Shown piece by piece: positions 1 to 8,203 of a stretch of 64,000 nt of DNA. Both the position numbers and the translations under genes were made by a program. Origin of the DNA: Mycolicibacterium cosmeticum (GTDB lineage Bacteria; Actinomycetota; Actinomycetes; Mycobacteriales; Mycobacteriaceae); assembly GCA_016197365.1 (NCBI GenBank), contig JACPVS010000010.1, positions 217,948 through 281,947 on the forward strand, in the 5' to 3' direction. The notes below the pieces were generated by a model. That model was not told where the DNA came from. It saw only the letters and a program-made list of their open reading frames with translations, and did no database searches. Within the stretch, counting starts at the first letter, position 1. Each line of letters starts with the position of its first letter.

Positions 1-2
1 CG

Positions 3-146
3 CTGCGCGACGTTGCCCGGGAGCGTGGCTGGGAGATCCGCGACTTCCGCACCGCACGCAAGGCGGCCCGGATCGGCGTGCCATCCGCGCTGGCCCTGGG
101 GGCGGTGGGCGGGGCGCTCGCGGCGGTCGCGTCCCGCCGCCGCTGA
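3..146 (+). CDS. serB1: HAD-IB family phosphatase, C-terminal end (SerB1-like, partial)
   Basis: The window opens inside a plus-strand frame that ends at TGA 144–146. About 47 residues are visible. They contain a basic stretch ([17 protein letters not shown]) followed by a small, Ala/Gly-rich hydrophobic tail ending in SRRR, which may be a C-terminal membrane anchor. The catalytic HAD motifs lie outside the window, so the family call rests on position: in M. tuberculosis serB1 (Rv0505c) sits directly before the Rv0504c dehydratase homologue, which follows here 14 bp later on the same strand. SerB-type enzymes dephosphorylate phosphoserine or similar substrates. Only the tail can be seen, so the identification is by synteny. 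Confidence 0.6.
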   Translation: MRDVARERGWEIRDFRTARKAARIGVPSALALGAVGGALAAVASRRR

Positions 147-160
147 TAAGCTCTGCCGCC

Positions 161-688
161 ATGGGCATTGCGGACAACATCGTCGGGACGCACTTCCGCT
201 CCCCCGACTTTTTCGAGGTGGGCCGGGAGAAAGTCCGGGAATTCGCCAACGCCGTGCAGGATTTCCACCCGACGCACCACTCCGAGGACGCCGCGACCGA
301 GGCCGGGCACGACACCATCGTCGCCTCGCTGACCTTCCTGGCCGTGGCCGGCCGCCGGGTCCAGCTCGAGTTGTTCGACAACTTCGACATACCGGTCAAT
401 CTGGAGCGCGTGCTGCACCGGGACCAGAAGCTGATCTTCCACCGGCCCATCAAGGTCGGCGACAAACTGTGGTTCGACTCCTACCTGGACTCGGTGATCG
501 AGTCCCACGGCACGGTGATCTGCGAGGTCCGGGCCGAGGTGACCGACGACGCCGGGGCGCCGGTGGCCACCAGCATCGTCACCATGCTGGGCGAAGCGGC
601 GATCGACGAGGCCAACGAGATGAGCGCGCAGATCGCCGCCGCCCGCGACGCGGCGATCGCGAAGATGGTCGCCGGCCAGAAAGGCTGA
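161..688 (+). CDS. HadA-like (3R)-hydroxyacyl dehydratase family protein (Rv0504c homologue)
   Basis: This 175-residue protein has the single hot-dog fold of the MaoC-like N-terminal dehydratase family. In M. tuberculosis this family includes HadA/HadC, the non-catalytic subunits of the FAS-II beta-hydroxyacyl-ACP dehydratase, and Rv0504c. Family features that can be seen are the N-terminal segment [20 protein letters not shown], the central [17 protein letters not shown] and the [18 protein letters not shown] block. The hydratase-2 catalytic motif D-X4-H is not evident, which fits a substrate-binding subunit rather than a complete enzyme. The ATG at 161 follows the serB1 end by 14 bp, so the two probably share a transcript. 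cmaA2, which follows Rv0504c in M. tuberculosis, is absent here. Confidence 0.85.
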   Translation: MGIADNIVGTHFRSPDFFEVGREKVREFANAVQDFHPTHHSEDAATEAGHDTIVASLTFLAVAGRRVQLELFDNFDIPVNLERVLHRDQKLIFHRPIKVGDKLWFDSYLDSVIESHGTVICEVRAEVTDDAGAPVATSIVTMLGEAAIDEANEMSAQIAAARDAAIAKMVAGQKG

Positions 689-698
689 CGGCCGGTAA

Positions 699-1763
699 CT
701 AGCCGAGGAAGGTGTTCCGGCGGCCGGCCAGCAGCTGATAGAGGGTGTGCTGGATGGTCTCCCGCACATGGTCGGTCAGCTCGAAGGTCACCATCGGATC
801 CTCGGAGGCACCCTCCTCGTACCCCTCGGTGGAGATGGGTTCGCCGAACTGGATGTGCCATTTCGACGGCAACGGCACCACACCGAGCGGACCCGCCAGC
901 GGGAACAGCGGCGTCACCGGGAAGTAGGGCAGCCCGAACAGTCGGGCCAGCAGCTTGATGTCGCCGATCTTGGGGTAGATCTCCTCGGACCCGACGATCG
1001 AGCACGGCACGATGGGCACCTGCGCCCGCAGGGCCGCCGACACGAATCCGCCGCGACCGAAGCGCTGCAGTTTATAGCGGTCCTTGAACGGTTTACCGAG
1101 ACCCTTGAAGCCCTCCGGGAACACCGCGGTCAATTCACCCGCGGCCAGCAGCCGGTGTGCGTCGGAGGTGCACGCGACGGTGTGGCCCGCCTTGCGCGCG
1201 GCCTGCCCGACGACGGGCAGGTCGAACACCAGGTCGGCGGCCAGCAGTCGCAGGTCGCGGTTGAGCGGGTGATGGTCGTGCACGGCCACCGAGGCCATCA
1301 GACCGTCGAACGGCAGCACGCCGGCATGGTTGGCCACTATCAGGGCGGCGCCGTCGAGCGGAAGATTTTCGATCCCGCTGACCTCAACGCGGAACCACGA
1401 CTTGAAAAACACTCGCAGTAAAGGCATTACGACCGAGTTGGTCAGATGCGGGTCGAAGCCGAACTCGTCGACGGTGTAGTCACCGGTCATCCGTTTGGTG
1501 ACGAAATCGGCGATTGCCGTGATGGCCCTGGACAGTTCGTTGGGAGTGTCCTGCTCATCGCCTGTTACGGCGCCGCGGTGCTGGTCGATCTCCCGGACGA
1601 CCGCGGCGATCTGCTCGGCCGAGGCGCGGGTACCAGGATCCGTCAGCAGTGAGGGATGTCGGCGGGCGCTGTCCGCGCGCTGCGCGGCCCTGCGCTGCGC
1701 TGCTGCCGAACGACCCGAATTCGAGTGCAGCGGAATCACTTTGGCTTTTGATTCACCCGACAC
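699..1763 (-). CDS. lysophospholipid/glycerol acyltransferase family protein (Rv0502 homologue)
   Basis: This 354-residue protein belongs to the PlsC-like acyltransferases, which move acyl chains from acyl-CoA or acyl-ACP to a glycerophosphate-type acceptor. The first ~130 residues are a charged, Arg/Ala-rich region not shared with the catalytic fold. The catalytic half shows NHAGVLPFD (the family NHxxxxD-type block, with longer spacing typical of this mycobacterial subgroup) at about residue 143, FPEGFKGLGK at about 215 and a VPIVPCSIVGSEE segment at about 250. It is the last gene of a minus-strand run starting at the bS22 gene, with 48 bp between it and the upstream epimerase gene. The substrate is unknown. 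Confidence 0.85.
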   Translation of the reverse strand: MSGESKAKVIPLHSNSGRSAAAQRRAAQRADSARRHPSLLTDPGTRASAEQIAAVVREIDQHRGAVTGDEQDTPNELSRAITAIADFVTKRMTGDYTVDEFGFDPHLTNSVVMPLLRVFFKSWFRVEVSGIENLPLDGAALIVANHAGVLPFDGLMASVAVHDHHPLNRDLRLLAADLVFDLPVVGQAARKAGHTVACTSDAHRLLAAGELTAVFPEGFKGLGKPFKDRYKLQRFGRGGFVSAALRAQVPIVPCSIVGSEEIYPKIGDIKLLARLFGLPYFPVTPLFPLAGPLGVVPLPSKWHIQFGEPISTEGYEEGASEDPMVTFELTDHVRETIQHTLYQLLAGRRNTFLG

Positions 1764-1811
1764 GTCGCTACCTTCTCCCCGCCCCGGTTGGAGTGTCCGA
1801 CCCGCCTGACG

Positions 1812-2900
1812 CTAACGTCCCCATCGCTGCGCAACAGAAGTGGCCCGGCTCTCCACTGAGCGTACCCACTTCGGGTCGATGATCGGCGTCAATCCACGGC
1901 CACGCACGTAGTCGTCGAATGCCTCCACAGTCGTCCACTTCGGGCTGTAGCCTAAGTCGTTGCGCATGCGCGCGGTGTCCATGACCCGGCCATAACTCAA
2001 GTAGTTCAACTGCTCGCGATCGAGCTCAGTGTAACTGGTTGCACGCCTCAGCGAATCGACGACTTGGAGCGCCGAACGCGGTACCGGCAGTGCCACCCGT
2101 CCGGACCGGCGGATGGCCTGGCTCATCATGATGATGCCCGAGCCGCCGACGTTGAAGGTGCCCGCGCGGCCGGCCATGGTGGCGCGTTCCAGAATGCCGA
2201 GCGCATCCTGCTCGTGCAGGAGCTGCAGACGTGCGTCGTGACCGAGCACCGAGGGCACCACCGGACCGGCCAGATACCGGGACAGGGCGGTGTCCATCGC
2301 CGGGCCGATCATGTTGGCCAACCGCAGGATGGTCAGCGCGATGTCGGGCCGTCGCCTGGCCAGGCCACGCGCGTACCCCTCGATGTCGATGCTGTCGCGG
2401 GCGAAGCCCTCCCCGAGGGGCCGGCGTGCGCTGCCGTCCTCGGTGAACAGCACCGGATCCCGAGCGCTCGCCCCGTACACCTCCGAGGTGGACTTGAGCA
2501 CCACCCGCCGCACGGTCGGAGCCTTCTGACATGCCGCGAACAACTGGATCGCGCCCATGACGTTGAGCTCTTTGAGAGTGGCCCTGCCACCGGCGCGCGG
2601 CGCATAGGACGCCGCCGCGGCATGCACGACGGTGTCGACGTTGCCGTTACGGATGACCTTGGCGATGAAGGGGTTGCGGATGTCGGCGCGGACGAATTCC
2701 GCGCGCCCCATCCGCCGCAACAGATCCTTGCTCGGAGCGATGGCGTCGACCGCGATGACGTGGTCGATCGCCGGATTCTGGGCAAGGCGCGCCGTCAGGT
2801 AACCACCGAGAAACCGGCACGCACCGGTGACCAGCACCACCTTGGGGTGGTGCGTGGCGTCCCTGGTGTCATTGCCGTCGCCGGATCCCTGCGTATCCAT
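1812..2900 (-). CDS. NAD-dependent epimerase/dehydratase family protein (Rv0501, GalE2-like)
   Basis: This is a 362-residue extended short-chain dehydrogenase. The Rossmann motif is VTGACRFLGGYLTARL near residue 24, a GxxGxxG variant in which the first Gly is followed by ACR. A VRADIRN acidic turn and a VHAAAASYAPR strand follow. The usual SDR tyrosine is placed in SSTSEVYGASARDP, but the typical YxxxK is not clear, as in the M. tuberculosis homologue annotated galE2. A UDP-sugar epimerase role is therefore doubtful. It lies 27 bp downstream of the bS22 gene on the same strand. Confidence 0.85.
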   Translation of the reverse strand: MDTQGSGDGNDTRDATHHPKVVLVTGACRFLGGYLTARLAQNPAIDHVIAVDAIAPSKDLLRRMGRAEFVRADIRNPFIAKVIRNGNVDTVVHAAAASYAPRAGGRATLKELNVMGAIQLFAACQKAPTVRRVVLKSTSEVYGASARDPVLFTEDGSARRPLGEGFARDSIDIEGYARGLARRRPDIALTILRLANMIGPAMDTALSRYLAGPVVPSVLGHDARLQLLHEQDALGILERATMAGRAGTFNVGGSGIIMMSQAIRRSGRVALPVPRSALQVVDSLRRATSYTELDREQLNYLSYGRVMDTARMRNDLGYSPKWTTVEAFDDYVRGRGLTPIIDPKWVRSVESRATSVAQRWGR

Positions 2901-2927
2901 CGGGCGAGCCTACCGAGAAGCTAGAAG

Positions 2928-3029
2928 CTACTTACCGAGTTTTCTGCGCTGAACCCGCGTACGGCGAAGCAGCTTGCGGTGCTTCTTCTTCGACATGCGC
3001 TTACGCCGCTTCTTGATAACTGAACCCAT
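2928..3029 (-). CDS. 30S ribosomal protein bS22 (33-residue AURKAIP1/COX24-domain protein)
   Basis: This very small frame reads from ATG 3029–3027 to TAG and encodes 33 residues, about half of them Lys or Arg (it begins [19 protein letters not shown] and ends RRKLGK). The sequence is essentially that of the conserved actinobacterial AURKAIP1/COX24-domain peptide. In mycobacterial ribosome structures that peptide was identified as bS22 near the decoding centre, related to mitochondrial mS38. It corresponds to Rv0500B and keeps its place between the BldC-like gene and the epimerase gene. It is easily missed because of its length. Confidence 0.9.
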
Positions 3030-3131
3030 GAACTCCGCTACCTACGAAAAATGAAGGAACTGACCGGCCTACTTTACCCAGGAGACCGGTGAATGAAGAA
3101 AACGCGTCCTGCCCGCGAAGGCAGAGCTACT

Positions 3132-3362
3132 TCAGCCTGCGCTGAAGTACGACGTCTCCAAGAGGTCGTGAACCGCCTTCGCGTGGACGCGGAACGACCG
3201 TCCGACCCGCACCGCCGGCAGTTCGCCGTTGTGCACCAGTCGGTAAACCGTCATCTTGCTGACCCGCATCAGGCTGGCCACTTCGGCAACGGTCAAAAAT
3301 TGAGCTTTAGGCTGGCCATCGCCAGCCGAATCCCGCGCCGATGGCCCGTTCATTGACGTCAT
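3132..3362 (-). CDS. BldC/excisionase-like helix-turn-helix DNA-binding protein (Rv0500A homologue)
   Basis: This 76-residue protein has a winged-helix MerR/excisionase-type DNA-binding domain covering residues ~22–70: FLTVAEVASLMRVSKMTVYR is the helix-turn-helix and LPAVRVGRSFRV is the wing. It resembles BldC, the developmental regulator of Streptomyces. The first ~20 residues are polar and probably disordered. The ATG at 3362 has an AAGGA-like ribosome site about 10 bases upstream; an internal ATG at 3353 is an alternative. It stands between proC and the bS22 gene, in the same order as M. tuberculosis. The 141 bp between it and the proC stop hold no gene that I can see. Confidence 0.85.
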   Translation of the reverse strand: MTSMNGPSARDSAGDGQPKAQFLTVAEVASLMRVSKMTVYRLVHNGELPAVRVGRSFRVHAKAVHDLLETSYFSAG

Positions 3363-3503
3363 CGCAACCCAATCCTTAAGGCACGGCCAGTTCCAGCGGC
3401 TTCCCCACCGTTGGCACGAACGCGTGCATACACGAGGAGAATAGCGTGGCCATTGGGGTTATTGCGACGGGTGTGGGGTAATCCGTCCGAAATTCCTGAA
3501 TTA

Positions 3504-4352
3504 CTAAGATGTAATTCCTAGCTGCTCAGAGCGTGTTTTCGCAGCTGCCACCGCGTCTGCCACCGCAGACCGCAGCCCGCCACGCTCGAGTTCACGCAGC
3601 CCAGCCGCGGTGGTACCACCCGGTGAAGTCACGATAGCCCGCAACTGTGCCGCCGTGGTGTCCAATGCGGCATCTGGTGCGCTGTCCAGCCGGTCCAGCA
3701 GCATCGCCGCCGATCCGGCCATCGTCTGCGCCACCAGATCGGTGGCGACCCCGCGCGGCAGTCCCTGGGCGACGCCCGCATCGATCAGCGCCTCGACCAT
3801 CAGGAAGAAATACGCCGGGCCGGACCCCGATACCGCCGTGACGGCATCGAGCTGGGTCTCCGGCACCGTGATGACCCCGCCGACGGTGTCGAAGATCGTG
3901 GCGACGTCCTTCAGTTGCGCCTCGGTGGCATAGCGGCCCCGCGACAGCGCGCTGACGCCCCCACCGACCACCATGGGGGCGTTCGGCATCACCCGGATCA
4001 CCGGGGCGCCCGCGGGCAGCTTGGACTCGTAGAACGACGTGCTGACGCCCGCCGCCACACTCACCACGACCTGTTCGGCGCTGTTGTCCTCGGCCTTGCC
4101 CACCGCTTCCGCGATCTCGCCGATCGCCGCCTCCACGTCAGCGGGCTTGACCGCCACGATCACGTAGGTGGCGTTCTCGGCCGCATCCGCCACCGAGGTG
4201 ACCAGCACCGAGTAGGTGTCGGCGAGATACTGGGCACGTTCGGGAAACTTCTCCGCGACGGACAGGTCCTTGACCTGACGGCCGGCTCTCAGCAGACCCG
4301 AGAGCAGCGCTTCGCCGATACTGCCCCCGCCGATGATTGCAATCCTTGGCAC
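3504..4352 (-). CDS. proC: pyrroline-5-carboxylate reductase
   Basis: This 282-residue protein catalyses the last step of proline synthesis, NAD(P)H-dependent reduction of 1-pyrroline-5-carboxylate to proline. The N-terminal Rossmann fold begins IAIIGGGSIGEALLSGLL. The VRVMPNAPMVVGGGVSALSRG block and the C-terminal P5CR dimerisation helix bundle (TAVSGSGPAYFFLMVEALIDAGV, then TSPGGTTAAGLRELERGGLR) are the family signature. Length is normal. The minus-strand order proC, Rv0500A, bS22, epimerase is that of M. tuberculosis. The upstream 84 bp hold a duplicated hairpin listed separately. Confidence 0.96.
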   Translation of the reverse strand: MPRIAIIGGGSIGEALLSGLLRAGRQVKDLSVAEKFPERAQYLADTYSVLVTSVADAAENATYVIVAVKPADVEAAIGEIAEAVGKAEDNSAEQVVVSVAAGVSTSFYESKLPAGAPVIRVMPNAPMVVGGGVSALSRGRYATEAQLKDVATIFDTVGGVITVPETQLDAVTAVSGSGPAYFFLMVEALIDAGVAQGLPRGVATDLVAQTMAGSAAMLLDRLDSAPDAALDTTAAQLRAIVTSPGGTTAAGLRELERGGLRSAVADAVAAAKTRSEQLGITS

Positions 4353-4380
4353 GGGTCAAAGCATTGCACGGAGCCGGGTC

Positions 4381-4448
4381 AGGGCGCTGCATTGAAAGGC
4401 GCCCTCGTCAGGGCGCTGCATTGAAAGGCGCCCTCGTCAGGGCGCTGC
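4381..4448. repeat. tandem 29-bp hairpin repeat (2 full copies plus a partial) at the 3' end of the Rv0499 homologue
   Basis: Two exact 29-bp copies occupy 4381–4409 and 4410–4438, and the first ten bases recur at 4439–4448. Each full copy contains AGGGCGC and GCGCCCT separated by 11 bases, so each can form a 7-bp stem-loop. The stop codon of the upstream minus-strand gene (4437–4439) lies at the join of the second copy and the partial copy. The duplicated hairpins therefore sit in the spacer before proC and could act as an attenuator or RNA processing signal. That role is inference. Confidence 0.8.
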
Positions 4449-5246
4449 CGGCACGAGCGCGAGTTGCCGCGACTGCACCACGATGCGCCCCTCGCAGTCG
4501 ACCACGATGTGGTCCTCGTCGAACCACTCCTGACCGATCTGGGTCGTCGTGCACAGCACCCGTAGCCACCCGTCGGCCGGTAGCGCCCGCACAAAGGCCG
4601 TCAGCTGGACCGTGGGCGCCCAACCGAACCGGTTGACGCCGAAGGTGACCGGAGCCGACACGTCGCCGCACAGCAGGGCGAACAGCACGTCGGGCGCCGC
4701 TCCCCTGGGCCGGACCCAGTACTCGATCACCGGCGGCCCGCCGTCGGCGCGCGGCGCCATGGTGGTCAGCGACGGCCGGATGTCACAGCCGCGGGACAGG
4801 TGCACGATGTCGGCCATGGGATGCCCCGGCCCGATCGGCTCCAGTCCCGGCGGCGGCTCCGGCGTCATCAACGGAACCACCGGATTGACCGAAAGAAGCG
4901 GTGGCACAGCATGTTCGGGCACACCGAGGGTGATGGTCGCCCGCACGGCAACCCGCTCCCCCTGGCGCAACTCGACGTCGATCAGGCTGATCCGGCGGCC
5001 GCGCTTGACGACGGAGGTGTGCACCTGCAGCGGGCCCGGATCGGGCGCCCACAGGAAATTGCCGGACACCGCAATGGGTTCGGTGCCCGGCACCGAGAGT
5101 TCGGCCCGTGCCGCGTTCGCACACAGAGCCAGCATCGCCCCACCGTGCACCTTGGGGCCGATGGTCCAGTTCTCGTCGAGCACCCCGTGATACACACCGG
5201 CACCCGCCGGCGTCAGTGCCATCGCGTCGCTGAACAGAACCGTCAT
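4437..5246 (-). CDS. acyl-CoA thioesterase-like hot-dog protein (Rv0499 homologue)
   Basis: This is a 269-residue protein with two consecutive hot-dog-like halves, as in TesB-like acyl-CoA thioesterases. The first half has a KVHGGAMLALCANAARAEL helix near residue 34 and the second a FALLCGDVSAPVTFGVNRFGWAPTVQLTAFVRALP segment (a mid-strand region near residue 190). Catalytic residues cannot be assigned with confidence. The start codon overlaps the stop of the upstream sugar-isomerase-like gene by four bases (ATGA), so the two are translationally coupled. The stop codon falls inside the 29-bp hairpin repeat. The substrate is unknown. Confidence 0.75.
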   Translation of the reverse strand: MTVLFSDAMALTPAGAGVYHGVLDENWTIGPKVHGGAMLALCANAARAELSVPGTEPIAVSGNFLWAPDPGPLQVHTSVVKRGRRISLIDVELRQGERVAVRATITLGVPEHAVPPLLSVNPVVPLMTPEPPPGLEPIGPGHPMADIVHLSRGCDIRPSLTTMAPRADGGPPVIEYWVRPRGAAPDVLFALLCGDVSAPVTFGVNRFGWAPTVQLTAFVRALPADGWLRVLCTTTQIGQEWFDEDHIVVDCEGRIVVQSRQLALVPAAP

Positions 5247-6088
5247 CGCAGCAGGTGCTCCCTGGCGAAGGTGAGCGACTCGACCAGCAGGGCCTCGCGG
5301 TCGGCGGCGGTGCGGGCCTGGGAGGTGGTGACCTCGAGGATGACGTGCCCGGTGAAATCACTGGCGGCCAGCATCCGGCAGACCTCGGCCGCGGGCTGGG
5401 TCCCGCGTCCGGGTACCAGGTGCTCGTCGGTCGAGGCGCCGCTGCCGTCGCACAGGTGCAGATGGGTCAGACCCGAGCCCATCCGCTGCGCCATCTCCAG
5501 GGCATCGGTACCCGCGGTCGCACTGTGCGACAGATCGAGGGTGTAGTGCGCGTGGCCGCCGTCGAGAGGGTCATAGGACGGCGCGAAGGCCGAGATGGCG
5601 GGGCCTGGATGGCCGCCGCGTTTGCGCATCCGCTCGATCGACGGCTGCCCGGTACCCCAGAACCGGTCGGCCCGGAACGGGAACATGTTCTCCACCGCGA
5701 CCAGCACGTCGCTGCTGCTCTCCAATTCGGCGACCTGCTCGGAGAACCCCTCGGCGTACCGGCGCTGCCAGCGGAACGGCGGATGAACGACGACGGTCTG
5801 GGCGCCCAGCTGCTCGGCGGCGCGCACACTGCGCTCCAGTTTGGAGATCGGATTGGCCCCCCACACCCGCTGCGAGATCAGCAGGCAGGGGGCGTGCACC
5901 GACAGCACGGGGATGCCGTACCGCTCGGACAGCTTCACGACGGCGTCGATGTCCTGGCTGACCGGTTCGGCCCACACCATCAACTCGACCCCGTCGTAAC
6001 CCAGGCGGGCGGCGTAGTCGAAGGCCGCCTCGGTCCGCAGCGGGTACACCGAGGCAGTCGAAAGACCGACCTTGATGGCAGGGCGCAC
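5243..6088 (-). CDS. sugar phosphate isomerase/epimerase-like TIM-barrel protein (Rv0498 homologue)
   Basis: This 281-residue protein has an AP-endonuclease-2/xylose-isomerase-like TIM barrel. Strand motifs in order are KVGLSTASVYP at the N-terminus, YDGVELMVW, LSVHAPCLL, TVVVHPPFRWQ, LVAVENMFP, YTLDLSHSATAG, THLHLCDGSG and HVILEVTTS. The Glu, His and Asp residues at these strand ends are the usual metal ligands of the fold. It is four bases from the Rv0497 homologue and overlaps the Rv0499 homologue, so it is the middle gene of an Rv0497–Rv0499 unit. The actual substrate is not known. Confidence 0.85.
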   Translation of the reverse strand: MRPAIKVGLSTASVYPLRTEAAFDYAARLGYDGVELMVWAEPVSQDIDAVVKLSERYGIPVLSVHAPCLLISQRVWGANPISKLERSVRAAEQLGAQTVVVHPPFRWQRRYAEGFSEQVAELESSSDVLVAVENMFPFRADRFWGTGQPSIERMRKRGGHPGPAISAFAPSYDPLDGGHAHYTLDLSHSATAGTDALEMAQRMGSGLTHLHLCDGSGASTDEHLVPGRGTQPAAEVCRMLAASDFTGHVILEVTTSQARTAADREALLVESLTFAREHLLR

Positions 6089-6092
6089 CGGG

Positions 6093-7190
6093 TCAGGTGG
6101 ACTGCAGCAGGGCCAGCGGCCCGAGCGTGACCAGCGCGCCGACCGCCACCGCGATCAGCGTGCTGGCGACGTCCTCGGTCCTGCGCACCACGCGCACCCC
6201 GACCACCAGTCCCAGGATGACCAAGACCGACAGCACCAGGGCGACAATGTTGTTCCATTTCCAGAGCTGGTCGAAGGCCACGAACAAGCCGGCGCCGAAC
6301 GCGACGGCGAAGATGCTCTGCGCGACGATCCACACCCCGCGCAGGAACGGCGAACCCGTGGAGTCCCGGTCCTCGTCGAGGTCGTCGTCGGGTTCCTCGG
6401 TGACGACGGCGGTGTCGGCCAGCGTGACCGCCGCATCCGCGTCCGCCGGGCCGTCGAGGTCGATGTCCTCGGGCCCGGGGGTGCGGGGCCGCCGGGCCAG
6501 ATCGTCGGCGACGGTGTCCCCGCCGAAGAGGGTGCCCGAGGACGAGCGCAGGTAGGACGGGAACGCGGCGGTCGCAGCGCCGGCGGCGGCGGCATCGGCC
6601 GCGACCTCGTCGTCGTCGTCGTCGTCGTGCAGCGGATCCGGGCTCATCTCCTCGGCCCCGCCCGCCGGCAGCGCGGCCGAACGCCGCAGGCCGTGGTGGG
6701 TTCGACGGGCGCGCGGATCGAAGACCAGCGGCTCGAAGTCGGCGTCGCGCTGTTCGACGTGCGCCTGGTAGTCGGCCTCCGCTGCCGTGGCCGCCGGTTC
6801 GGGGTCGGCGCTGACATCCGCCGGTTCCTCGGTGATCGTCTCGGCTGTGTGGTCTGCCTCGACGGGTTCCGGCTCGACGGGTTCCGGCTCGGCCGTCTCC
6901 TGCTCACCGTCGGTGACGTGCGGCTGTTCCAGCACGGACTGCGCTTCGACATGCCCGTTGGGGGTGTCGGTGTCGGTGTCTGGTTCGGCGTCGATCGCCT
7001 GGTGCTCGTCGGTGTGGAAGTTGACGATCGGGATCTCGCCGGTCAACTCGGCCACCGTCACGGCATCGGCGTTGCCACGCCTGCGACGGCGGCGGCCACC
7101 GGGCGCCGGAGCGCCGATGGATCCGTTCTTGGCCAGCAGCTCCGCCACCGAGATGGGGCGGGTGCTGGTGGTGTCGTTCGGTTCGGTCAT
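6093..7190 (-). CDS. Acidic/Arg-rich cytoplasmic region with C-terminal membrane segments (Rv0497 homologue)
   Basis: This is a 365-residue protein of unknown function. Residues ~1–250 are low-complexity: a short conserved start (SVAELLAKNG), a basic GRRRRRRG patch near residue 33, then long Glu/Asp/Pro/Thr-rich stretches including a run of seven Asp around residue 190. The last ~90 residues hold three hydrophobic segments (VWIVAQSIFAVAFGAGLFVA, NIVALVLSVLVILGLVVGV and LIAVAVGALVTLGPLAL), so the tail is membrane-embedded and the acidic part probably cytoplasmic. The start overlaps the ppx1 stop by four bases. Such regions often bind partner proteins, but no partner is evident. Confidence 0.8.
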   Translation of the reverse strand: MTEPNDTTSTRPISVAELLAKNGSIGAPAPGGRRRRRRGNADAVTVAELTGEIPIVNFHTDEHQAIDAEPDTDTDTPNGHVEAQSVLEQPHVTDGEQETAEPEPVEPEPVEADHTAETITEEPADVSADPEPAATAAEADYQAHVEQRDADFEPLVFDPRARRTHHGLRRSAALPAGGAEEMSPDPLHDDDDDDEVAADAAAAGAATAAFPSYLRSSSGTLFGGDTVADDLARRPRTPGPEDIDLDGPADADAAVTLADTAVVTEEPDDDLDEDRDSTGSPFLRGVWIVAQSIFAVAFGAGLFVAFDQLWKWNNIVALVLSVLVILGLVVGVRVVRRTEDVASTLIAVAVGALVTLGPLALLQST

Positions 7191-8203
7191 CGTGTGTTGC
7201 CTTTGGGCCGGGCAGTGCGGGATACCGATGCTGACGCTGGTGACAATGCGGTCTCCACCAAGGCTGTGCCGTCGGCCTCACTGTCGAGTTTCCGCAGAAT
7301 CAGCCCTTCTCGCAACGCCCAGGGACAGATCTCCACCGTCTCGATACCCAGCGCGCGCATGCTCGCTTCAGCTACCAGCGCACCGGCCACGATCTGTGGC
7401 GCCCGTTCGGCACTCACCCCCTCCAACTCGGCTCGGTCGGCCGTTGTCATCCTAGAGATGAACGCTATGAGCTGCCGCAATCCCGCCGTGGTTAGCGTGC
7501 GTTTGGCCCGCGGACCCGCCGCAGACGGCGCCGCGCCGGTGAGCCGGGCCAGCGAACGGAACGTTTTCGAGGTGGCCACGGCCAGGTCCGGACTGCCCGC
7601 GGCCTGGATGGTCGAACCGGCCTCCGACATCTCGGTGGCCAGCCAGTCCCGCAGCGCCGCGACCTTGCGCCGGCCCGGCGGGTCCTCGGCCAGCCACTCC
7701 CTGGTCAGGCGTCCCGCTCCCAGCGGCAGCGAGAGCGCGACGTCGGGCTCCTCGTCGACGCCGCTGGACAACTCCAGCGATCCCCCGCCGATGTCGATGT
7801 TGATGATCCGGCCTGCACTCCAGCCGTACCAGCGGCGCACCGCCAGGAAGGTCAGCCGGGATTCGTCGACCCCGCTGAGCACTCGAAGGGACACCCCGGC
7901 TTCGGTCTGCACCCGGGCCAGCACGTCCTCAGAGTTGGTGGCGTCGCGGACCGCGGAGGTGGCGAAGGCCATCAACTCCGCGCAGCCCGAGCTGGTGGCG
8001 ATACTCGCGAACTCGGTGACGGTGTCCACCAGCTTGTCTGCACCCTTGCGGGTCAACTTTCCGGACTGGTCGATCGACTCCGCCAGCCGCAGCGCGGCCT
8101 TGGTGGAGCTCATCGGGGTGGGGTGCCCGCCACGGCGCGCATCCACCACCAACAGGTGAACCGTATTGCTGCCTACGTCCAGCACGCCCAATCGCACGCG
8201 CAC
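7187..8203 (-). CDS. ppx1: exopolyphosphatase/pppGpp phosphohydrolase family protein (Ppx1)
   Basis: This 338-residue actin-fold phosphatase of the Ppx/GppA family hydrolyses short-chain polyphosphate, and possibly pppGpp. The GTG at 8203 gives [20 protein letters not shown], the phosphate-1 loop. The second signature [17 protein letters not shown] loop is present as [16 protein letters not shown] near residue 135. An open frame extends about 340 bp further upstream, but that part overlaps the divergent Rv0495c homologue and lacks family similarity. Length from 8203 agrees with the M. tuberculosis protein (344). It heads the minus-strand set ppx1–Rv0497–Rv0498–Rv0499. Confidence 0.92.
   Translation of the reverse strand: MRVRLGVLDVGSNTVHLLVVDARRGGHPTPMSSTKAALRLAESIDQSGKLTRKGADKLVDTVTEFASIATSSGCAELMAFATSAVRDATNSEDVLARVQTEAGVSLRVLSGVDESRLTFLAVRRWYGWSAGRIINIDIGGGSLELSSGVDEEPDVALSLPLGAGRLTREWLAEDPPGRRKVAALRDWLATEMSEAGSTIQAAGSPDLAVATSKTFRSLARLTGAAPSAAGPRAKRTLTTAGLRQLIAFISRMTTADRAELEGVSAERAPQIVAGALVAEASMRALGIETVEICPWALREGLILRKLDSEADGTALVETALSPASASVSRTARPKGNTR

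Noticed and set aside
6072..8159. Plus-strand open frame of 695 codons over the Rv0497 and ppx1 genes
   Set aside because: It mirrors strongly conserved minus-strand genes and has no recognisable motif.
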